Program-made: the position numbers and the translations under genes
From: Hydrogenophaga sp.
GTDB taxonomy: Bacteria; Pseudomonadota; Gammaproteobacteria; Burkholderiales; Burkholderiaceae_C
Direction of reading: 5' to 3'
Assembly: GCA_018993155.1 (NCBI GenBank)
Contig: JAGKSX010000014.1
Coordinates: forward strand, 1-64,000
Length of the DNA: 64,000 nt
The notes under the pieces: model-generated
What the model saw: only the letters and a program-made list of their open reading frames with translations
Database searches by the model: none
Told to the model about the DNA's origin: nothing
Shown here: piece by piece, positions 1 to 19,001 of the stretch
How the letters are laid out: each line of letters opens with the position of its first letter
How positions within the stretch are numbered: the first letter of the stretch is position 1

Positions 1-14
1 TGCTCTTCCGATCT
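1..14. other. Illumina adapter remnant at contig edge
   Basis: The 14 bases TGCTCTTCCGATCT are identical to the 3' end of the standard Illumina adapter (reverse complement AGATCGGAAGAGCA). They lie at the very start of the window and interrupt glpD, so they are most likely untrimmed sequencing adapter rather than genome. The glpD reading should be trusted only from base 15. Confidence 0.9.
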
Positions 15-446
15 GGGCAGGGCCTGCAGCGCCTGCGCCCGGTTGAGGAATTCGGTGCGGCCCAGGCCCGCGCCGCCGGCCAGCAGGTCGTACAGCTTGA
101 GGCCAAGGCCATAGAAAGGGGTCTGCCACCATCGATAGGACGGCATGACGAAGGGCAGCGGCTGCGCCAGGTGCGGCGCGATGCGCAGCACCGTGGCACG
201 CTCGGCCAGCGCTTCGCGCACCAGGGCCAGGTTGCCCTGCGCCAGGTAACGCACGCCGCCGTGCAGCAGCTTGGTGGAGCGCGACGAGGTGCCACCGGCG
301 AAGTCGTGCGACTCCAGCAGCACCACGGAGAAACCGCGCAGCGCCGCATCGAGCGCCACCCCCAGGCCCGTGGCCCCGCCACCGACCACCGCGAGGTCGT
401 ACACGCCATGGCGGGACAGCGATTCAAGCAGTTCTGCGCGTTTCAT
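15..446 (-). CDS. glpD: Glycerol-3-phosphate dehydrogenase GlpD, N-terminal part
   Basis: This is the first 144 codons of an FAD-dependent aerobic glycerol-3-phosphate dehydrogenase, which oxidises glycerol-3-phosphate to dihydroxyacetone phosphate and passes electrons to quinone. The N-terminus carries the Rossmann FAD motif (VVGGGATGLGVALDAALRG, about residues 20-38), then ESHDFAGGTSSRSTKLLHGG, which is diagnostic of the family. The gene is cut by the contig edge, so about 370 residues are missing. It starts 69 bp after the glpV stop on the same strand and probably ends the glycerol operon. GlpD supplies the step after GlpK. Confidence 0.9.
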
Positions 447-515
447 GGGGGAGTGGATGGTCCTCCGCACCCAGGCGGTGCGGAGGACGGTTGCTACAAA
501 AGCCGATGCATCACA

Positions 516-2249
<1,734 letters not shown>

Positions 2250-2344
2250 GTCGTCTCCTCTAGCGGTGTGCTTCCCCGGTGTGTGAGAGATCTCGGCCCC
2301 GGGGAAGCATTGGGCCGAATCCACAGGAAAGAAAACCGGCTCGG

Positions 2345-2653
2345 TCAGCCCTTGCGCATCACCAGCAGCAGCCAGCCCATGGAGAGCACGAAGGCGATCC
2401 AGATGCTGGGTTCCTGCTCCAGCGAGAACCACTGGGCGAACCAGCCCGCCAGGCCGATGAAGGCGAGGTTGATGTAGGCCGCGCCGAGCAGGCCGATGAA
2501 CAGGCGGTCGCCGCGCGAGGTGACCATGGGCAGGAAGCCCTTGCGCTCGATCGTCGGCGCCTTGACCTCCCACAGGGTCATGCCCGCGAGCATGAGCGCG
2601 ATGCAGGTGAAGAACACGGCCACGGGTGTGGTCCAGACCATCCACTGGAACAT
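2345..2653 (-). CDS. glpU: DUF2160 membrane protein of the glycerol transporter
   Basis: A 102-residue protein with about three hydrophobic segments (residues 6-25, 50-72 and 83-98) and a short basic C-terminus (VMRKG). It matches the small DUF2160 protein that accompanies glycerol ABC importers (GlpU in rhizobia). Its role is not established; the genetic linkage to permeases and binding protein suggests an accessory membrane subunit. The start at 2653 follows a G-rich GGGGGGATAG purine stretch that is part of a C-run/G-run repeat, so the repeat may supply the ribosome-binding site. Confidence 0.8.
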   Translation of the reverse strand: MFQWMVWTTPVAVFFTCIALMLAGMTLWEVKAPTIERKGFLPMVTSRGDRLFIGLLGAAYINLAFIGLAGWFAQWFSLEQEPSIWIAFVLSMGWLLLVMRKG

Positions 2654-2660
2654 GGCTATC

Positions 2661-2710
2661 CCCCCGCGCGCCTGCGGCGCACCCCCCGCAGGGGGGCAAC
2701 GCCAGCAGCC
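2661..2710. repeat. C-run/G-run hairpin repeat, copy 1
   Basis: The core is CCCCCC-GCA-GGGGGG (2682-2696), flanked by a GCG/CGC-rich stretch (GCGCGCCTGCGGCGC). It lies in the glpQ-glpU gap. Similar elements occur at about 3598-3634, 50462-50492 and 59645-59715. Confidence 0.6.
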
Positions 2711-2780
2711 TGGCAAAGCCAGTCCTGCGGCGTTTGCTGGAACTGTGGGTCTCGATGTGGCATGACTTGCTCTCCTTTTC

Positions 2781-3593
<813 letters not shown>

Positions 3594-3597
3594 GGAG

Positions 3598-3634
3598 CCC
3601 CCTTGGCGCTGCGCGCCATCCCCCCGGGGGGGAG
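3598..3634. repeat. C-run/G-run hairpin repeat, copy 2
   Basis: CCCCCC-GGGGGGG (3620-3632) with the flank GGCGCTGCGCGCC (3605-3617), itself self-complementary. It fills most of the glpP-glpQ gap. A hairpin here could set the relative amounts of the two permease messages, but nothing in the sequence shows that. Confidence 0.6.
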
Positions 3635-3664
3635 CAATTTTTCTTGAGGCGGCTCGGCGAAAAA

Positions 3665-6707
<3,043 letters not shown>

Positions 6708-6750
6708 TCGAGTCCCAGTGTGAAAAAGCGCACACCCGAAAGCAGGTGGC

Positions 6751-6843
6751 GATTCGTTTTACCGATTATGTTGTTCGTTTATGTTCCTTTTTATTCGGTA
6801 CTTACCCTGAGAAGGCGCCTCCGGGAATTCCGTTATGTTCGGG
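6751..6843. promoter_or_regulatory. Candidate GlpR operators between divergent glpS and glpR
   Basis: This AT-rich gap contrasts with its surroundings. TTCGTTT occurs at 6753-6759 and 6774-6780, 21 bp apart (two helical turns). ATGTTC occurs at 6781-6786 and 6835-6840; the latter reads TTATGTTCGG and resembles the ATGTTCG half-site of enterobacterial GlpR operators. ACCGA (6761) and TCGGT (6795) form a wider dyad. Binding by the adjacent GlpR is an inference. Confidence 0.5.
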
Positions 6844-6872
6844 TGGCCTTTTCACCCACGCCCCGCTGCCCG

Positions 6873-7655
6873 ATGAACCTGAACCCCCGCCACACCCAGC
6901 TGCTCGACGAAGTGCGCGCCCACGGTCCGCAGACCATCGAGGCCCTGGCCGAGCGCTTCGGCGTCACGCTGCAGACCGTGCGCCGCGACGTGCAGCGCCT
7001 GGCCGAGGCGGGCCTGCTGTCGCGTTTTCACGGCGGGGGGCGGCAACCGGGTTCGACCACCGAGAACATCGCCTACCGCCAGCGCCAGGCCATGCAGGCG
7101 GACGCCAAGACGCGCATCGCGCGCGCCGTGGCCCGGCGCGTGCCCAACGGCTGCTCGCTGATCATGAACATCGGCACCACCATCGAAGCGGTGGCGCGCG
7201 AGCTGCAGCACCACCGCGGCCTGCGCGTGATCACCAACAACCTGCACATCGCCTCGCTCATGAGCACCAACCCCGACTGCGAGGTGATCGTGGCCGGCGG
7301 CCTGGTGCGCGGCGCCGACCAGGGCATCGTGGGCGAGGCCACGGTGGACTTCATGCGCCAGTTCCGGGTCGACATCGGCCTGATCGGCATCAGCGGCATC
7401 GAGGCCGATGGCACGCTGCGCGACTTCGACTACCGCGAGGTGAAGGTGGCGCGCGCCATCGTCGAGCAGTCGCGCGAGGTCTGGCTCGCCGCCGACCACA
7501 GCAAGTTCAACCGCCCCGCCATGGTGGAGCTCGCGCGGCTGGACGACATCGACGTGGTCTTCACCGACCTGGCGCCCCCGCCGCCGTTCGACGAACTGCT
7601 GGCCCAGGCCAACGTCGAGTGCGTGCGCGCCGGCATCGGCACCGACAACGCCTGA
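6873..7655 (+). CDS. glpR: DeoR-family glycerol regulator GlpR
   Basis: A 260-residue DeoR-family repressor. The N-terminal helix-turn-helix reads [20 protein letters not shown] (about residues 22-41), followed by the family motif FHGGG; the rest is the sugar-phosphate-binding domain with the MNIGTT and ADHSKF motifs. The ATG at 6873 puts the HTH at the usual position; a longer frame from 6720 would translate the AT-rich operator region. It is divergent from the importer operon and 26 bp ahead of glpK. It probably responds to glycerol-3-phosphate. Confidence 0.9.
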   Translation: MNLNPRHTQLLDEVRAHGPQTIEALAERFGVTLQTVRRDVQRLAEAGLLSRFHGGGRQPGSTTENIAYRQRQAMQADAKTRIARAVARRVPNGCSLIMNIGTTIEAVARELQHHRGLRVITNNLHIASLMSTNPDCEVIVAGGLVRGADQGIVGEATVDFMRQFRVDIGLIGISGIEADGTLRDFDYREVKVARAIVEQSREVWLAADHSKFNRPAMVELARLDDIDVVFTDLAPPPPFDELLAQANVECVRAGIGTDNA

Positions 7656-7681
7656 CCAACACTGTTCTCCCGGAAGACGCC

Positions 7682-9175
7682 ATGACCTACCTGCTCGCCC
7701 TCGACCAGGGCACCTCCAGCTCGCGCAGCATCGTGTTCGACCGCCAGGGCCGCGTGGTCACCATGGCGCAGCGCGAGTTCCGCCAGATCTACCCGCAGCC
7801 GGGCTGGGTCGAGCACGACCCGCGCGACCTGTGGCAGACGCAGCTGGAGACTGCGCGCGAGGCCTTGAAGCAGGCCAAACTGCGCGCCGACCAGATCCAG
7901 GCCGTGGGCATCACCAACCAGCGCGAGACCACGCTGGTGTGGAACCGCCAGACCGGCGAACCCGTGTACAACGCCATCGTCTGGCAGGACCGCCGCGCCG
8001 AGAACACCTGCGCCGAGCTGCGCGAACGCGGCGCCAGCGATACCGTGCTGCAGAAGACCGGGCTGCGCATCGACGCCTATTTCTCCGGCACCAAGCTCAA
8101 GTGGATCCTGGACCACGTGCCCGGCGTGCGCGCGCAGGCCGAGCGCGGCGAACTCGCCTTCGGCACCGTGGACAGCTGGCTGATCTGGCAACTGACCGGT
8201 GGCGAGCGCCACGTCACCGACGTGAGCAACGCCTCGCGCACCATGCTCTTCAATGTGCACACGCGCGAGTGGGATGACGAGCTGCTCGCCCTGCTCGACG
8301 TGCCCCGGGGCCTGATGCCCGAGGCCCTGCCCTCCAGCGCGCACTTCGGCCGCCTGAAGGCCGAGTGGCTGGGCGCACCGCTGGAGATCGGCGGCGTGGC
8401 CGGCGACCAGCAGAGCGCCCTGTTCGGCCAGGCCTGTTTCAGCGCCGGCATGGCCAAGAACACCTACGGCACCGGTTGCTTCATGCTGATGCACACCGGC
8501 GAGCGCTTCCAGGTCAGCGAGAACGGCCTCATCACCACCGCCACCGCGCAACCGGCCGGTGCGCCGCAGTACGCGCTGGAAGGCAGTGTGTTCATCGGTG
8601 GTGCCGTGGTGCAGTGGCTGCGCGACGGCCTGAAGGCGATCCCGTCCAGCAGCGAGGTGCAGGCACTCGCGGAAAGCGTGCCCGACGCCGGCGGCGTGGT
8701 GCTGGTGCCGGCCTTCACCGGCCTGGGCGCGCCCTACTGGCAGCCCGAGGCGCGCGGCAGCATCACCGGGCTCACGCGCGGCACCACCATGGCCCACATC
8801 GCGCGCGCCGCGCTGGAGAGCATCGCCTTTCAGAGCGCGGCGTTGCTCGACGCCATGAGCCGCGACGCCGTGGCCGCTGGCGGCGTGCCGGTAAGCGAGC
8901 TGCGGGTGGACGGCGGCGCCTGCGCGAACAACCTGCTGATGCAGATCCAGGCCGATTTGCTCGGCATTCCGGTGGTGCGGCCGGCGGTGATCGAAACCAC
9001 GGCACTCGGCGCGGCCTACCTGGCCGGCCTGCACAGCGGCGTGTACGGCGGGCTGGACGAGCTCTCGAAACAATGGCGCGCCGAACGCACCTTCCATCCC
9101 ACGCTTTCGCGCGAGCGCGCGGCCGAGAAGATGGCGCAGTGGGAGCGCGCGGTGAGGCAAACAGTGGCTGCGTAG
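7682..9175 (+). CDS. glpK: Glycerol kinase
   Basis: A 497-residue FGGY kinase that phosphorylates imported glycerol to glycerol-3-phosphate. The phosphate-binding loop is [13 protein letters not shown], the FGGY signature region is [14 protein letters not shown], and the ATPase motif [13 protein letters not shown] is near residue 410. Length equals the E. coli enzyme within a few residues. It follows glpR by 26 bp and is likely co-transcribed with it. With GlpD it converts glycerol to dihydroxyacetone phosphate. No GlpF facilitator is seen, which fits an ABC-driven uptake route. Confidence 0.97.
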   Translation: MTYLLALDQGTSSSRSIVFDRQGRVVTMAQREFRQIYPQPGWVEHDPRDLWQTQLETAREALKQAKLRADQIQAVGITNQRETTLVWNRQTGEPVYNAIVWQDRRAENTCAELRERGASDTVLQKTGLRIDAYFSGTKLKWILDHVPGVRAQAERGELAFGTVDSWLIWQLTGGERHVTDVSNASRTMLFNVHTREWDDELLALLDVPRGLMPEALPSSAHFGRLKAEWLGAPLEIGGVAGDQQSALFGQACFSAGMAKNTYGTGCFMLMHTGERFQVSENGLITTATAQPAGAPQYALEGSVFIGGAVVQWLRDGLKAIPSSSEVQALAESVPDAGGVVLVPAFTGLGAPYWQPEARGSITGLTRGTTMAHIARAALESIAFQSAALLDAMSRDAVAAGGVPVSELRVDGGACANNLLMQIQADLLGIPVVRPAVIETTALGAAYLAGLHSGVYGGLDELSKQWRAERTFHPTLSRERAAEKMAQWERAVRQTVAA

Positions 9176-9243
9176 CCGGCTCCTCGGTGCCCCTTGATGG
9201 CGCGCGGCAGTTCACGCCACCGGCGGCGCGCGACAATGGCACA

Positions 9244-10071
<828 letters not shown>

Positions 10072-10096
10072 GCGTTACCTGGTTTCTCTCGCTGCT

Positions 10097-10325
10097 CGTG
10101 GACGCGGCGCACGCTACTCCGCGGCTGTCCTCCGGCCGGCTGCGCCGGCCTCCCCCTTTACGCCGCTGCGCAGCGCGCGCCGCATCCACGAGCGAAAGGT
10201 AGCGAGCGAAGAAGCCACTCCTCCGACGGCGGGCGTGGTGTGCTCTGCGCAGCGGCGTAAAGGAGGAGAGGCGGCGAAGCCGACTCGGGGGACAGCCGCG
10301 GAGCAGAGCACACCGCGTCCGCCGG
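10097..10325. repeat. Long inverted-repeat element between proC and ubiA
   Basis: Two arms of about 75 bases (10100-10173 and 10245-10320) are near-perfect reverse complements. Identical blocks include GGACGCGG (10100, 10313), CCGCGGCTGTCC (10119-10130, 10290-10301) and TTTACGCCGCTGCGCAG (10157-10173, 10245-10261), at matching internal spacing. A third partial inverted copy of the outer part (GCTCGTGGAYGCGGCGC) lies between them at about 10168-10203. It sits between convergent genes, so it may act as a bidirectional terminator or be a palindromic mobile-type repeat. No coding sequence is evident. Confidence 0.7.
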
Positions 10326-10358
10326 CGCGCGAGGTTCAACGATCGAAACTCAAGGCAC

Positions 10359-11231
10359 TCAAAGCAACCCGAGAACCACTCCTACAAATACGGTGAAGCC
10401 CAGCCAGTGGTTGAGGCGGAAGGCCTTGAAGCAACCGTCGCGCGTGCGGTCCTTGATCAGGGTGAAGTGCCAGACCACCTGGGCCAGCGCCACCACCAGC
10501 ATGGCGCCCCAGACCCAGGGATTCACCACCGGCCAGAGCGCAGCCGTCCAGACCGCCAGGAACACCAGGTAGAAGCCGGTGACAGCGGGCACATCGGCCC
10601 GGCCCAGCGTGATGGCCGAGGTCTTCATGCCGATGCGCAGATCGTCGTCGCGGTCCACCATGGCGTACTCGGTGTCGTAGGCCAACACCCAGAACAGGTT
10701 CCCCACCAACAACACCCAGGCCAGCAGCGGCACCTGCGACTGCACCGCCGCGAACGCCATCGGCACGCCGAAGCTGAAAGCCACGCCCAGCACCGCCTGT
10801 GGCATCGACACATGGCGCTTGGCATAGGGGTAGATCAGCGTGATCGCCAGCGCGGCGAACGACATCAGCACGGTGAGCGTGTTCGTGGTCAGCACCAGTC
10901 CGAAAGCTGCCAGGGCGAGCACGGCGCCCACCGCGAGCGCCTCGCGCGTGGACACCTTGCCCGAGGTGACCGGGCGCTGCGCGGTGCGCTTGACGTGCCG
11001 GTCGAAGTCGCGGTCGGCCACGTCGTTCACGCAGCAGCCGGCGCTGCGCATGAGGATGGTGCCGAGCACGAACACCGCCAGCAGGTGCCAGCCCGGGAAA
11101 CCGCCCGCCGCCACCCACAGCGCGGCCAGCGACGGCCAGAGCAGCAGCAGCCAGCCCGCGGGGCGGTTCCAGCGGATCAGGTCCAGGTACAGCGCGAGGC
11201 GCGACGGAGCGGGAGACGTGGCGGCGACCAT
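10359..11231 (-). CDS. ubiA: 4-hydroxybenzoate polyprenyltransferase UbiA
   Basis: A 290-residue integral membrane prenyltransferase that attaches the polyprenyl chain to 4-hydroxybenzoate in ubiquinone synthesis. Both aspartate-rich motifs are visible: [15 protein letters not shown] (about residue 73) and [20 protein letters not shown] (about residue 193). About eight hydrophobic helices follow. The ATG at 11231 is used; a TTG at 11252 would add seven residues and overlap dps. It starts 10 bp after the dps stop, so oxyR-dps-ubiA is probably one transcription unit. Confidence 0.93.
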   Translation of the reverse strand: MVAATSPAPSRLALYLDLIRWNRPAGWLLLLWPSLAALWVAAGGFPGWHLLAVFVLGTILMRSAGCCVNDVADRDFDRHVKRTAQRPVTSGKVSTREALAVGAVLALAAFGLVLTTNTLTVLMSFAALAITLIYPYAKRHVSMPQAVLGVAFSFGVPMAFAAVQSQVPLLAWVLLVGNLFWVLAYDTEYAMVDRDDDLRIGMKTSAITLGRADVPAVTGFYLVFLAVWTAALWPVVNPWVWGAMLVVALAQVVWHFTLIKDRTRDGCFKAFRLNHWLGFTVFVGVVLGLL

Positions 11232-11241
11232 GGTGGGTGGC

Positions 11242-11745
11242 TCACTCCTCAAGCAAGGAGCGCAGCATCCAGGCCGTCTGCTCGTGCACCGTCAGGCGCT
11301 GGGTCAGCAGGTCGGCGGTGGGCTCGTCGCCCGCCTTCTCCACCACGGGGAACAGCTGGCGCGCGGTGCGCGCCACCGCTTCGTGGCCCTGCACCAGGAT
11401 GCGCACCATCTCCAACGCCTTGGGCGGCGTGGCCGGCACATCGGGCACCGAGCTGAGCTTGCCGAACTGCGCGTAGCTGCCCGGCGCCGCGTGGCCCAGC
11501 GATCGGATGCGCTCGGCCACTGGATCGACCGCGTTCCACAGCTCGGTGTACTGGGTCATGAACATCGTGTGCAACGACGTGAACATCGGACCGGTCACGT
11601 TCCAGTGGAAGTTGTGCGTGGTCAGGTACAGCGTGTAGGTGTCGGCCAGCAGCTGCGACAGGCCCTTGGCGATGGCGGCGCGGTCCTTCTCGCCGATGCC
11701 GATGTTGATCGCGGGTGCGGTGACAGTGCCTCGGGGTTTGGCCAT
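11242..11745 (-). CDS. dps: DNA-protecting ferritin-like protein Dps
   Basis: A 167-residue miniferritin that oxidises and stores iron and protects DNA during peroxide stress. The ferroxidase ligands lie in [19 protein letters not shown] and in the following acidic helix [16 protein letters not shown] strong GAAGGAG precedes the ATG. It lies 35 bp downstream of oxyR on the same strand, a natural pairing since OxyR commonly activates dps. Confidence 0.95.
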   Translation of the reverse strand: MAKPRGTVTAPAINIGIGEKDRAAIAKGLSQLLADTYTLYLTTHNFHWNVTGPMFTSLHTMFMTQYTELWNAVDPVAERIRSLGHAAPGSYAQFGKLSSVPDVPATPPKALEMVRILVQGHEAVARTARQLFPVVEKAGDEPTADLLTQRLTVHEQTAWMLRSLLEE

Positions 11746-11780
11746 GGTGTGCTCCTTCGGATGGTGAATGGAAAGAAAAA

Positions 11781-12740
11781 CTACGACAGGCGTTTGACGC
11801 CCGGCAGCTCGCAGGCGTAGATGGCGTTGCGCAGCTCGGCGATGGCCTCGTAGCGCGTGAAGCTGCGCCGCCAGGCCAGCACCACACGCCGCGTGGGCGC
11901 CTCGCCCTGGAACGGCAGGTAACGCACGTAGGACGAATCGCCGAAGTCCTGGCCCGGCGCGGTCGCGCCGTCCAGCGCGGACGAAGGCACCGAAAGGCGC
12001 GGCACCAGCGTCACGCCCATGCCGGCAGCGACCATGTGTTTGATGGTCTCCAGCGAGGAACCTTCGAAGCTCTTGCGGATGCCTTCGGCATCGTTCGAGA
12101 AGCGCGCGAACTCGGGGCAGACCTCCAGCACGTGGTCGCGGAAGCAGTGGCCCGTGCCCAGCAGCAGCATGGTTTCGCGCTTGAGCTCCTCGTTGGTGAT
12201 GTGCGCCTGCTTCGCCAGCGGATGCGTGTGCGGCACGGCGGCCAGGAAGGGCTCGTCGTACAGTGGCGCGATCGCGAGGTTGGTGTCGGGAAAGGGTTCG
12301 GCCAGGATGGCACAGTCGATCTCGCCCAGGCGAAGCTGCTCCAGCAGCTTGACGGTGAAGTTCTCCTGCAGCATCAGTGGCATCTGCGGCGTGCGGTCGA
12401 TGACGTGGCGCACCAGGTCGGGCAGCAGGTAGGGGCCGATGGTGTAGATCACGCCCAACCGCAGCGGCCCGGCCAGCGGGTCCTTGCCGCGCTTGGCGAT
12501 CTCCTTGATGGCGGCGGCCTGCTCCAGCACGGTCTGCGCCTGGCGCACGATCTCCTCGCCCAGCGGCGTCACCGCGATCTCGGTGGCGTTGCGCTCGAAG
12601 ATCTTGAGCTCGAGTTCCTCTTCCAGCTTCTTGATGGCCACCGACAGCGTGGGCTGCGACACATAGCAGGCCTCGGCGGCCTTGCCAAAATGCCTCTCCC
12701 TCGCCACGGCCACGATGTACTTGAGTTCGGTGAGCGTCAT
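11781..12740 (-). CDS. oxyR: Hydrogen peroxide-sensing regulator OxyR
   Basis: A 319-residue LysR-family regulator. The N-terminal HTH ([26 protein letters not shown], split about residues 18-43) is followed by the redox domain. The two redox cysteines are present in [18 protein letters not shown] (about residues 200 and 209), spaced as in E. coli OxyR, which forms an intramolecular disulfide with peroxide. The start lacks a Shine-Dalgarno, and CAAAAT ends eight bases before the ATG. It leads an oxyR-dps-ubiA unit. Confidence 0.95.
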   Translation of the reverse strand: MTLTELKYIVAVARERHFGKAAEACYVSQPTLSVAIKKLEEELELKIFERNATEIAVTPLGEEIVRQAQTVLEQAAAIKEIAKRGKDPLAGPLRLGVIYTIGPYLLPDLVRHVIDRTPQMPLMLQENFTVKLLEQLRLGEIDCAILAEPFPDTNLAIAPLYDEPFLAAVPHTHPLAKQAHITNEELKRETMLLLGTGHCFRDHVLEVCPEFARFSNDAEGIRKSFEGSSLETIKHMVAAGMGVTLVPRLSVPSSALDGATAPGQDFGDSSYVRYLPFQGEAPTRRVVLAWRRSFTRYEAIAELRNAIYACELPGVKRLS

Positions 12741-12795
12741 GGGGTGCTATTTTGCGCCCGTGGCCCGCGGCGTGCAGGGCGCCTCAGCCATTCAC

Positions 12796-14892
12796 TCAGG
12801 CTTTCAGGTACTCGGCCTTGCCGCCGAGCCAGCGGGCAATGTGTTTTTCCGCCGCCGCCGGGTACTGGGTGAGCATCACCGGCGCGGCCTCGCGCGCCCA
12901 GTCGAGCAGGTGGGTGTCGGTCGCCAGGTCGGCAAAGCGCAGCAGCGGCGCACCCGACTGGCGAGCGCCCAGGAACTCGCCCGGGCCGCGGATCTCCAGG
13001 TCGCGGCGCGCGATCTCGAAGCCGTCGCTGGTGTCGGCCATGGCCTTCAGGCGCTCGCGCGCGGTCTCGCCCAGGCGCCCGCCATCGGGCGGCGTGTACA
13101 TCAGCACACAGGCCGAGGCCGCCGCGCCGCGCCCCACGCGCCCACGCAGCTGGTGCAGTTGCGAGAGCCCGAATCGCTCGGCGTGTTCGATCACCATCAG
13201 CGAGGCGTTGGGCACGTCCACCCCGACCTCGATCACCGTGGTGGAGACCAGCACGCCCATCTGCCCCCCGGTGAAGAGCGACATCACGGCCTTCTTCTCC
13301 GCCACGGGCATGCGCGAGTGCAGCAGACCAACGAGCACCCCCGGCAGGGCCTGCGACAGCTCCGCATGCGTGGCGGTGGCGTTCGAGAGATCGATCGCCT
13401 CGCTCTCCTCGATCAGCGGGCAGACCCAGTACACCTGCCGCCCCTGCGCCACCTGGCTGCGGATGCGCTCGATCACCTCGGCGCGGCGGCTGTCGGCCAC
13501 CACCTTGGTGACGATGGGCGTGCGCCCGGGCGGCAGTTCGTCGATGGTGGAGACATCGAGGTCGGCGTAGTAACTCATGGCCAGGGTGCGCGGAATCGGT
13601 GTGGCCGTCATCATCAACAGGTGCGGCTCCTGCTCGGTGCCGTCCTCCGCCACGCCCACCTTGCTGCGCAGCGCCAGCCGCTGCGCCACGCCGAAGCGGT
13701 GCTGCTCGTCGATGATGGCCAGCGCGAGACTCCTGAACACCACCTGGTCCTGGATGACGGCGTGCGTGCCCACCACCAGCGCGGCCTCGCCGCTGGCGAT
13801 GAGGGCCAGCATCTCGCCACGCTGCTTTTTCTTCTGGCTGCCGGTGAGCCAGGCCACGCGCTTGCCCAGGGGCGCGAGCAAGGGCTCCAGCCAGCCGATG
13901 AGCTTGGCGAAGTGCTGCTCCGCGAGGATCTCGGTCGGCGCCATCAGCGCGCACTGCCAGCCCGCGTCGATGGCGATGGCGGCGGCCAGCGCGGCCACCA
14001 CCGTCTTGCCCGAGCCCACGTCGCCCTGCAGCAGGCGGTGCATGGGCACCTGGCGCAGCAGGTCGCGCGCGATCTCCTCGCCCACGCGGCGCTGCGCGGC
14101 GGTGAGCGCGAACGGCAGCGTGCCCAGCAGCTGCTCGTGCAGGCCGCCCGGCGCGGCGCGCAGGGCCGGCGCGCGCAAGGCGGCGCGCTCCTGCTTGGCC
14201 GTGAACTGCGAGAGTTGCTGCGCCAGCAGCTCTTCGGCCTTGAGGCGCTGCCAGGCCGGGTGGCTGCGGTCTTCGAGCGCGTCGATCGACACGTCCGCCC
14301 CCGGGTGGTGCAGGTACTGCAGCGCATCGCGCAAGGTCCAGGTGCCGCGCACCACGGCCTGCAGGCCGCCCAGCAGCGCGGGCGGCAAGGTCTCGCTCAG
14401 GTCGGCGCGCTTGAGGCCGCTGGCCACGGCCTTGCGGAGGTAGGCCTGCGGCAGCTGCGCGCTGGTGGGGTAGACGGGGGTGAGCGCGTCGGGCAGCTCG
14501 CCACCGGCCGCGTGGAACGCCGGGTGCACCATGGTCCAGCCCAGGAAGCCGCCGCGCAGCTCGCCGCGCACCCGCACCCGCTCACCCACCGCCAGCGTCT
14601 TCTGGTGCGCCGGGTAGAAGGTGAAGAAGCGCAGCGTGCAGGTGTCGGTGCCGTCGTCCAGCGTCACCAGCAGCTGGCGGCGCGGGCGAAAACTGATCTC
14701 GCTGTTCGTCACCGTGCCTTCGATCTGCGCCAGCTGACCGTCGCGCGCGCCGCGCAGGGTGACGATGCGGGTCTCGTCTTCGTAGCGCAGGGGCAGGTGC
14801 AAGGCCAGGTCGATGTCGCGCACCAACCCGAGCTTGTGCAAGGCCTTCTGAGGGGCAGACAGGGGCTTGCGGGCAGGGGTGGCGTCGGGCAT
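12796..14892 (-). CDS. recG: ATP-dependent DNA helicase RecG
   Basis: A 698-residue helicase that remodels stalled replication forks and Holliday junctions. It has an N-terminal wedge/OB domain, Walker [17 protein letters not shown], the DEQH box [10 protein letters not shown], and helicase motifs [11 protein letters not shown] and QLRGRVGRG. Length matches E. coli RecG (693). The ATG at 14892 has CAGAAT six bases upstream and no Shine-Dalgarno. It is divergent from queA with 70 bp between. Confidence 0.97.
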   Translation of the reverse strand: MPDATPARKPLSAPQKALHKLGLVRDIDLALHLPLRYEDETRIVTLRGARDGQLAQIEGTVTNSEISFRPRRQLLVTLDDGTDTCTLRFFTFYPAHQKTLAVGERVRVRGELRGGFLGWTMVHPAFHAAGGELPDALTPVYPTSAQLPQAYLRKAVASGLKRADLSETLPPALLGGLQAVVRGTWTLRDALQYLHHPGADVSIDALEDRSHPAWQRLKAEELLAQQLSQFTAKQERAALRAPALRAAPGGLHEQLLGTLPFALTAAQRRVGEEIARDLLRQVPMHRLLQGDVGSGKTVVAALAAAIAIDAGWQCALMAPTEILAEQHFAKLIGWLEPLLAPLGKRVAWLTGSQKKKQRGEMLALIASGEAALVVGTHAVIQDQVVFRSLALAIIDEQHRFGVAQRLALRSKVGVAEDGTEQEPHLLMMTATPIPRTLAMSYYADLDVSTIDELPPGRTPIVTKVVADSRRAEVIERIRSQVAQGRQVYWVCPLIEESEAIDLSNATATHAELSQALPGVLVGLLHSRMPVAEKKAVMSLFTGGQMGVLVSTTVIEVGVDVPNASLMVIEHAERFGLSQLHQLRGRVGRGAAASACVLMYTPPDGGRLGETARERLKAMADTSDGFEIARRDLEIRGPGEFLGARQSGAPLLRFADLATDTHLLDWAREAAPVMLTQYPAAAEKHIARWLGGKAEYLKA

Positions 14893-14962
14893 GGGACAAT
14901 TCTGCCCGGTTCCCAACCCCACCCTTTCACTTGGCACGGGCCTTGTTCGGCCCTCAAGCAGC

Positions 14963-16069
14963 ATGACCGCTTCTTCCTTCCCCGACACCGTCGCGCGCCC
15001 TTTCACCGTCGCCGACTTCGACTTCCCCCTCCCCCCCGAGCTGATCGCCCAGCACCCCGCACCCGAGCGCAGCGCCTCGCGCCTGCTCGACGGCACCGGC
15101 CCCGCGCCGGTGGACCGCGTGTTCCGCGACTTGCCCGCCCTGTTGAACGACGGCGACCTGCTGGTGTTCAACGACACCCAGGTCGTCAAGGCGCGCCTCT
15201 TTGGCCAGAAGGCCAGCGGCGGCCAGCTGGAAATGCTGATCGAGCGCGTGTTGCTGCCGGACGAGGCCAGCGACGGCACGGCGCACGAGGTGGTGGCCCA
15301 CCTGCGCGTGAGCAAGAAGCCCCGGCCCGGCGGCCGCCTGCACATGGCCGGCGGCCTGACGGGCGGCGGGTTCGACGCGGTCTTTCTCGGCCGCTGGCCC
15401 GACGAGCAGGGCCAGCTGTTCCGCTTCCGCCTGCACGGCCCGGCCGGAGAAACGCCCTACGAGCTGATGGCGCGCCACGGCCACGTGCCGCTGCCACCCT
15501 ACATCACCCACGCCGACGAGGCCGACGACGAGCGCCGCTACCAGACGGTGTTCGCGCGCGTGCCCGGCGCGGTGGCCGCGCCCACCGCCGCCCTGCACTT
15601 CGACGAGGCCGTGCTGGCCGCGCTCGAAGCGCGCGGCGTGCGCCGCGCCAGCGTCACCCTGCACGTGGGCGCGGGCACCTTCGCGCCCATGAAGGCCGGC
15701 CGCATCGAAGACCACGTGATGCACCACGAGCGCTACGCCATTCCCCCAGAGACGCTGCAAGCCATCGGCGATTGCCGCGCGCGCGGCGGGCGCGTGGTGG
15801 CGGTCGGCACCACCACCGTGCGCACGCTGGAGAGCTGGGCGCGCTCGAACGAGACGCAGGGCGACACCAACATCTTCATCACCCCGGGCTTCGGCTTCCG
15901 CGTGGTGGACCTGATGGTGACCAACTTCCACCTGCCGCAGTCCACGCTGATGATGCTGGTCAGCGCCTTCGCCGGCTACGACCGCATCCGCGCGCTGTAC
16001 GAACACGCCATCGCCAGGCGCTACCGCTTCTTCAGCTATGGCGACGCCATGCTGCTGCGCCGCGCCTGA
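14963..16069 (+). CDS. queA: tRNA preQ1(34) S-adenosylmethionine ribosyltransferase-isomerase
   Basis: A 368-residue QueA, which transfers the ribosyl part of SAM to preQ1 in tRNA to make epoxyqueuosine. Family motifs include [13 protein letters not shown] near the N-terminus, [16 protein letters not shown] and the C-terminal [19 protein letters not shown]. It heads a likely queA-dehydrogenase-tgt operon (11-bp and 25-bp gaps); Tgt is the other queuosine enzyme here. Confidence 0.96.
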   Translation: MTASSFPDTVARPFTVADFDFPLPPELIAQHPAPERSASRLLDGTGPAPVDRVFRDLPALLNDGDLLVFNDTQVVKARLFGQKASGGQLEMLIERVLLPDEASDGTAHEVVAHLRVSKKPRPGGRLHMAGGLTGGGFDAVFLGRWPDEQGQLFRFRLHGPAGETPYELMARHGHVPLPPYITHADEADDERRYQTVFARVPGAVAAPTAALHFDEAVLAALEARGVRRASVTLHVGAGTFAPMKAGRIEDHVMHHERYAIPPETLQAIGDCRARGGRVVAVGTTTVRTLESWARSNETQGDTNIFITPGFGFRVVDLMVTNFHLPQSTLMMLVSAFAGYDRIRALYEHAIARRYRFFSYGDAMLLRRA

Positions 16070-16080
16070 GGCCCCCCACC

Positions 16081-18496
<2,416 letters not shown>

Positions 18497-18560
18497 CGCA
18501 GGGCGCCCGGGGCGCCGAATCCACTACAGTGGCGAATCCAACACCAAGGAGGAGGATTCC

Positions 18561-19001
18561 ATGCCCAGACAACACATCCAGAAGCCCACGGGCGCCTTCG
18601 TGGCGGCCGCCTGGGCCGCCATGCTGGTCGGCGCCATCACGTACCTCTCGGGTCTGTGGAACGCCCAGATGCAGCTCAACGAGAAGGGCTACTACTTCAC
18701 GCTGCTGATGTACGGGCTGTTCTCGGCCGTCTCGCTGCAGAAGTCCGTGCGCGACCGGCTCGAAGGCATTCCCGTGACCGGCATCTACTACGGCCTGTGC
18801 TGGCTGTCGCTGGGCCTGGCCGTGCTGCTGCTGACCGTGGGCCTGTGGAACGCCACGCTGGCCAACAGCGAAAAGGGCTTCTACGCCATGGCCTTCCTGC
18901 TCTCGTTGTTCGGTTCGGTCACGGTGCAGAAGAACATCCGCGACGCGGCCCAGTTCAAGACCGAAACGCCCATCGACGACGAAATCCCCACGGTGCGCTA
19001 A
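18561..19001 (+). CDS. YiaA/YiaB-type inner membrane protein
   Basis: A 146-residue protein with two tandem copies of the YiaA/B two-helix unit: [15 protein letters not shown]...LQKSVRDR (residues about 35-75) and [15 protein letters not shown]...VQKNIRD (about 95-137). Four hydrophobic helices are predicted. AGGAGGAGG precedes the ATG. A CCACTACAGTGG palindrome at 18521-18532 contains the same TACAGTG -10-like element seen at the stress genes near 34-40 kb. The function of the family is unknown. Its end overlaps the convergent neighbour by 4 bp. Confidence 0.85.
   Translation: MPRQHIQKPTGAFVAAAWAAMLVGAITYLSGLWNAQMQLNEKGYYFTLLMYGLFSAVSLQKSVRDRLEGIPVTGIYYGLCWLSLGLAVLLLTVGLWNATLANSEKGFYAMAFLLSLFGSVTVQKNIRDAAQFKTETPIDDEIPTVR

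Noticed and set aside
14929-14950. Sigma-54-like promoter upstream of queA (TTGGCACG-N4-TTGTT)
   Set aside because: The -24 element is perfect, but the essential GC of the -12 element is GT, and queA is not a typical sigma-54 target.
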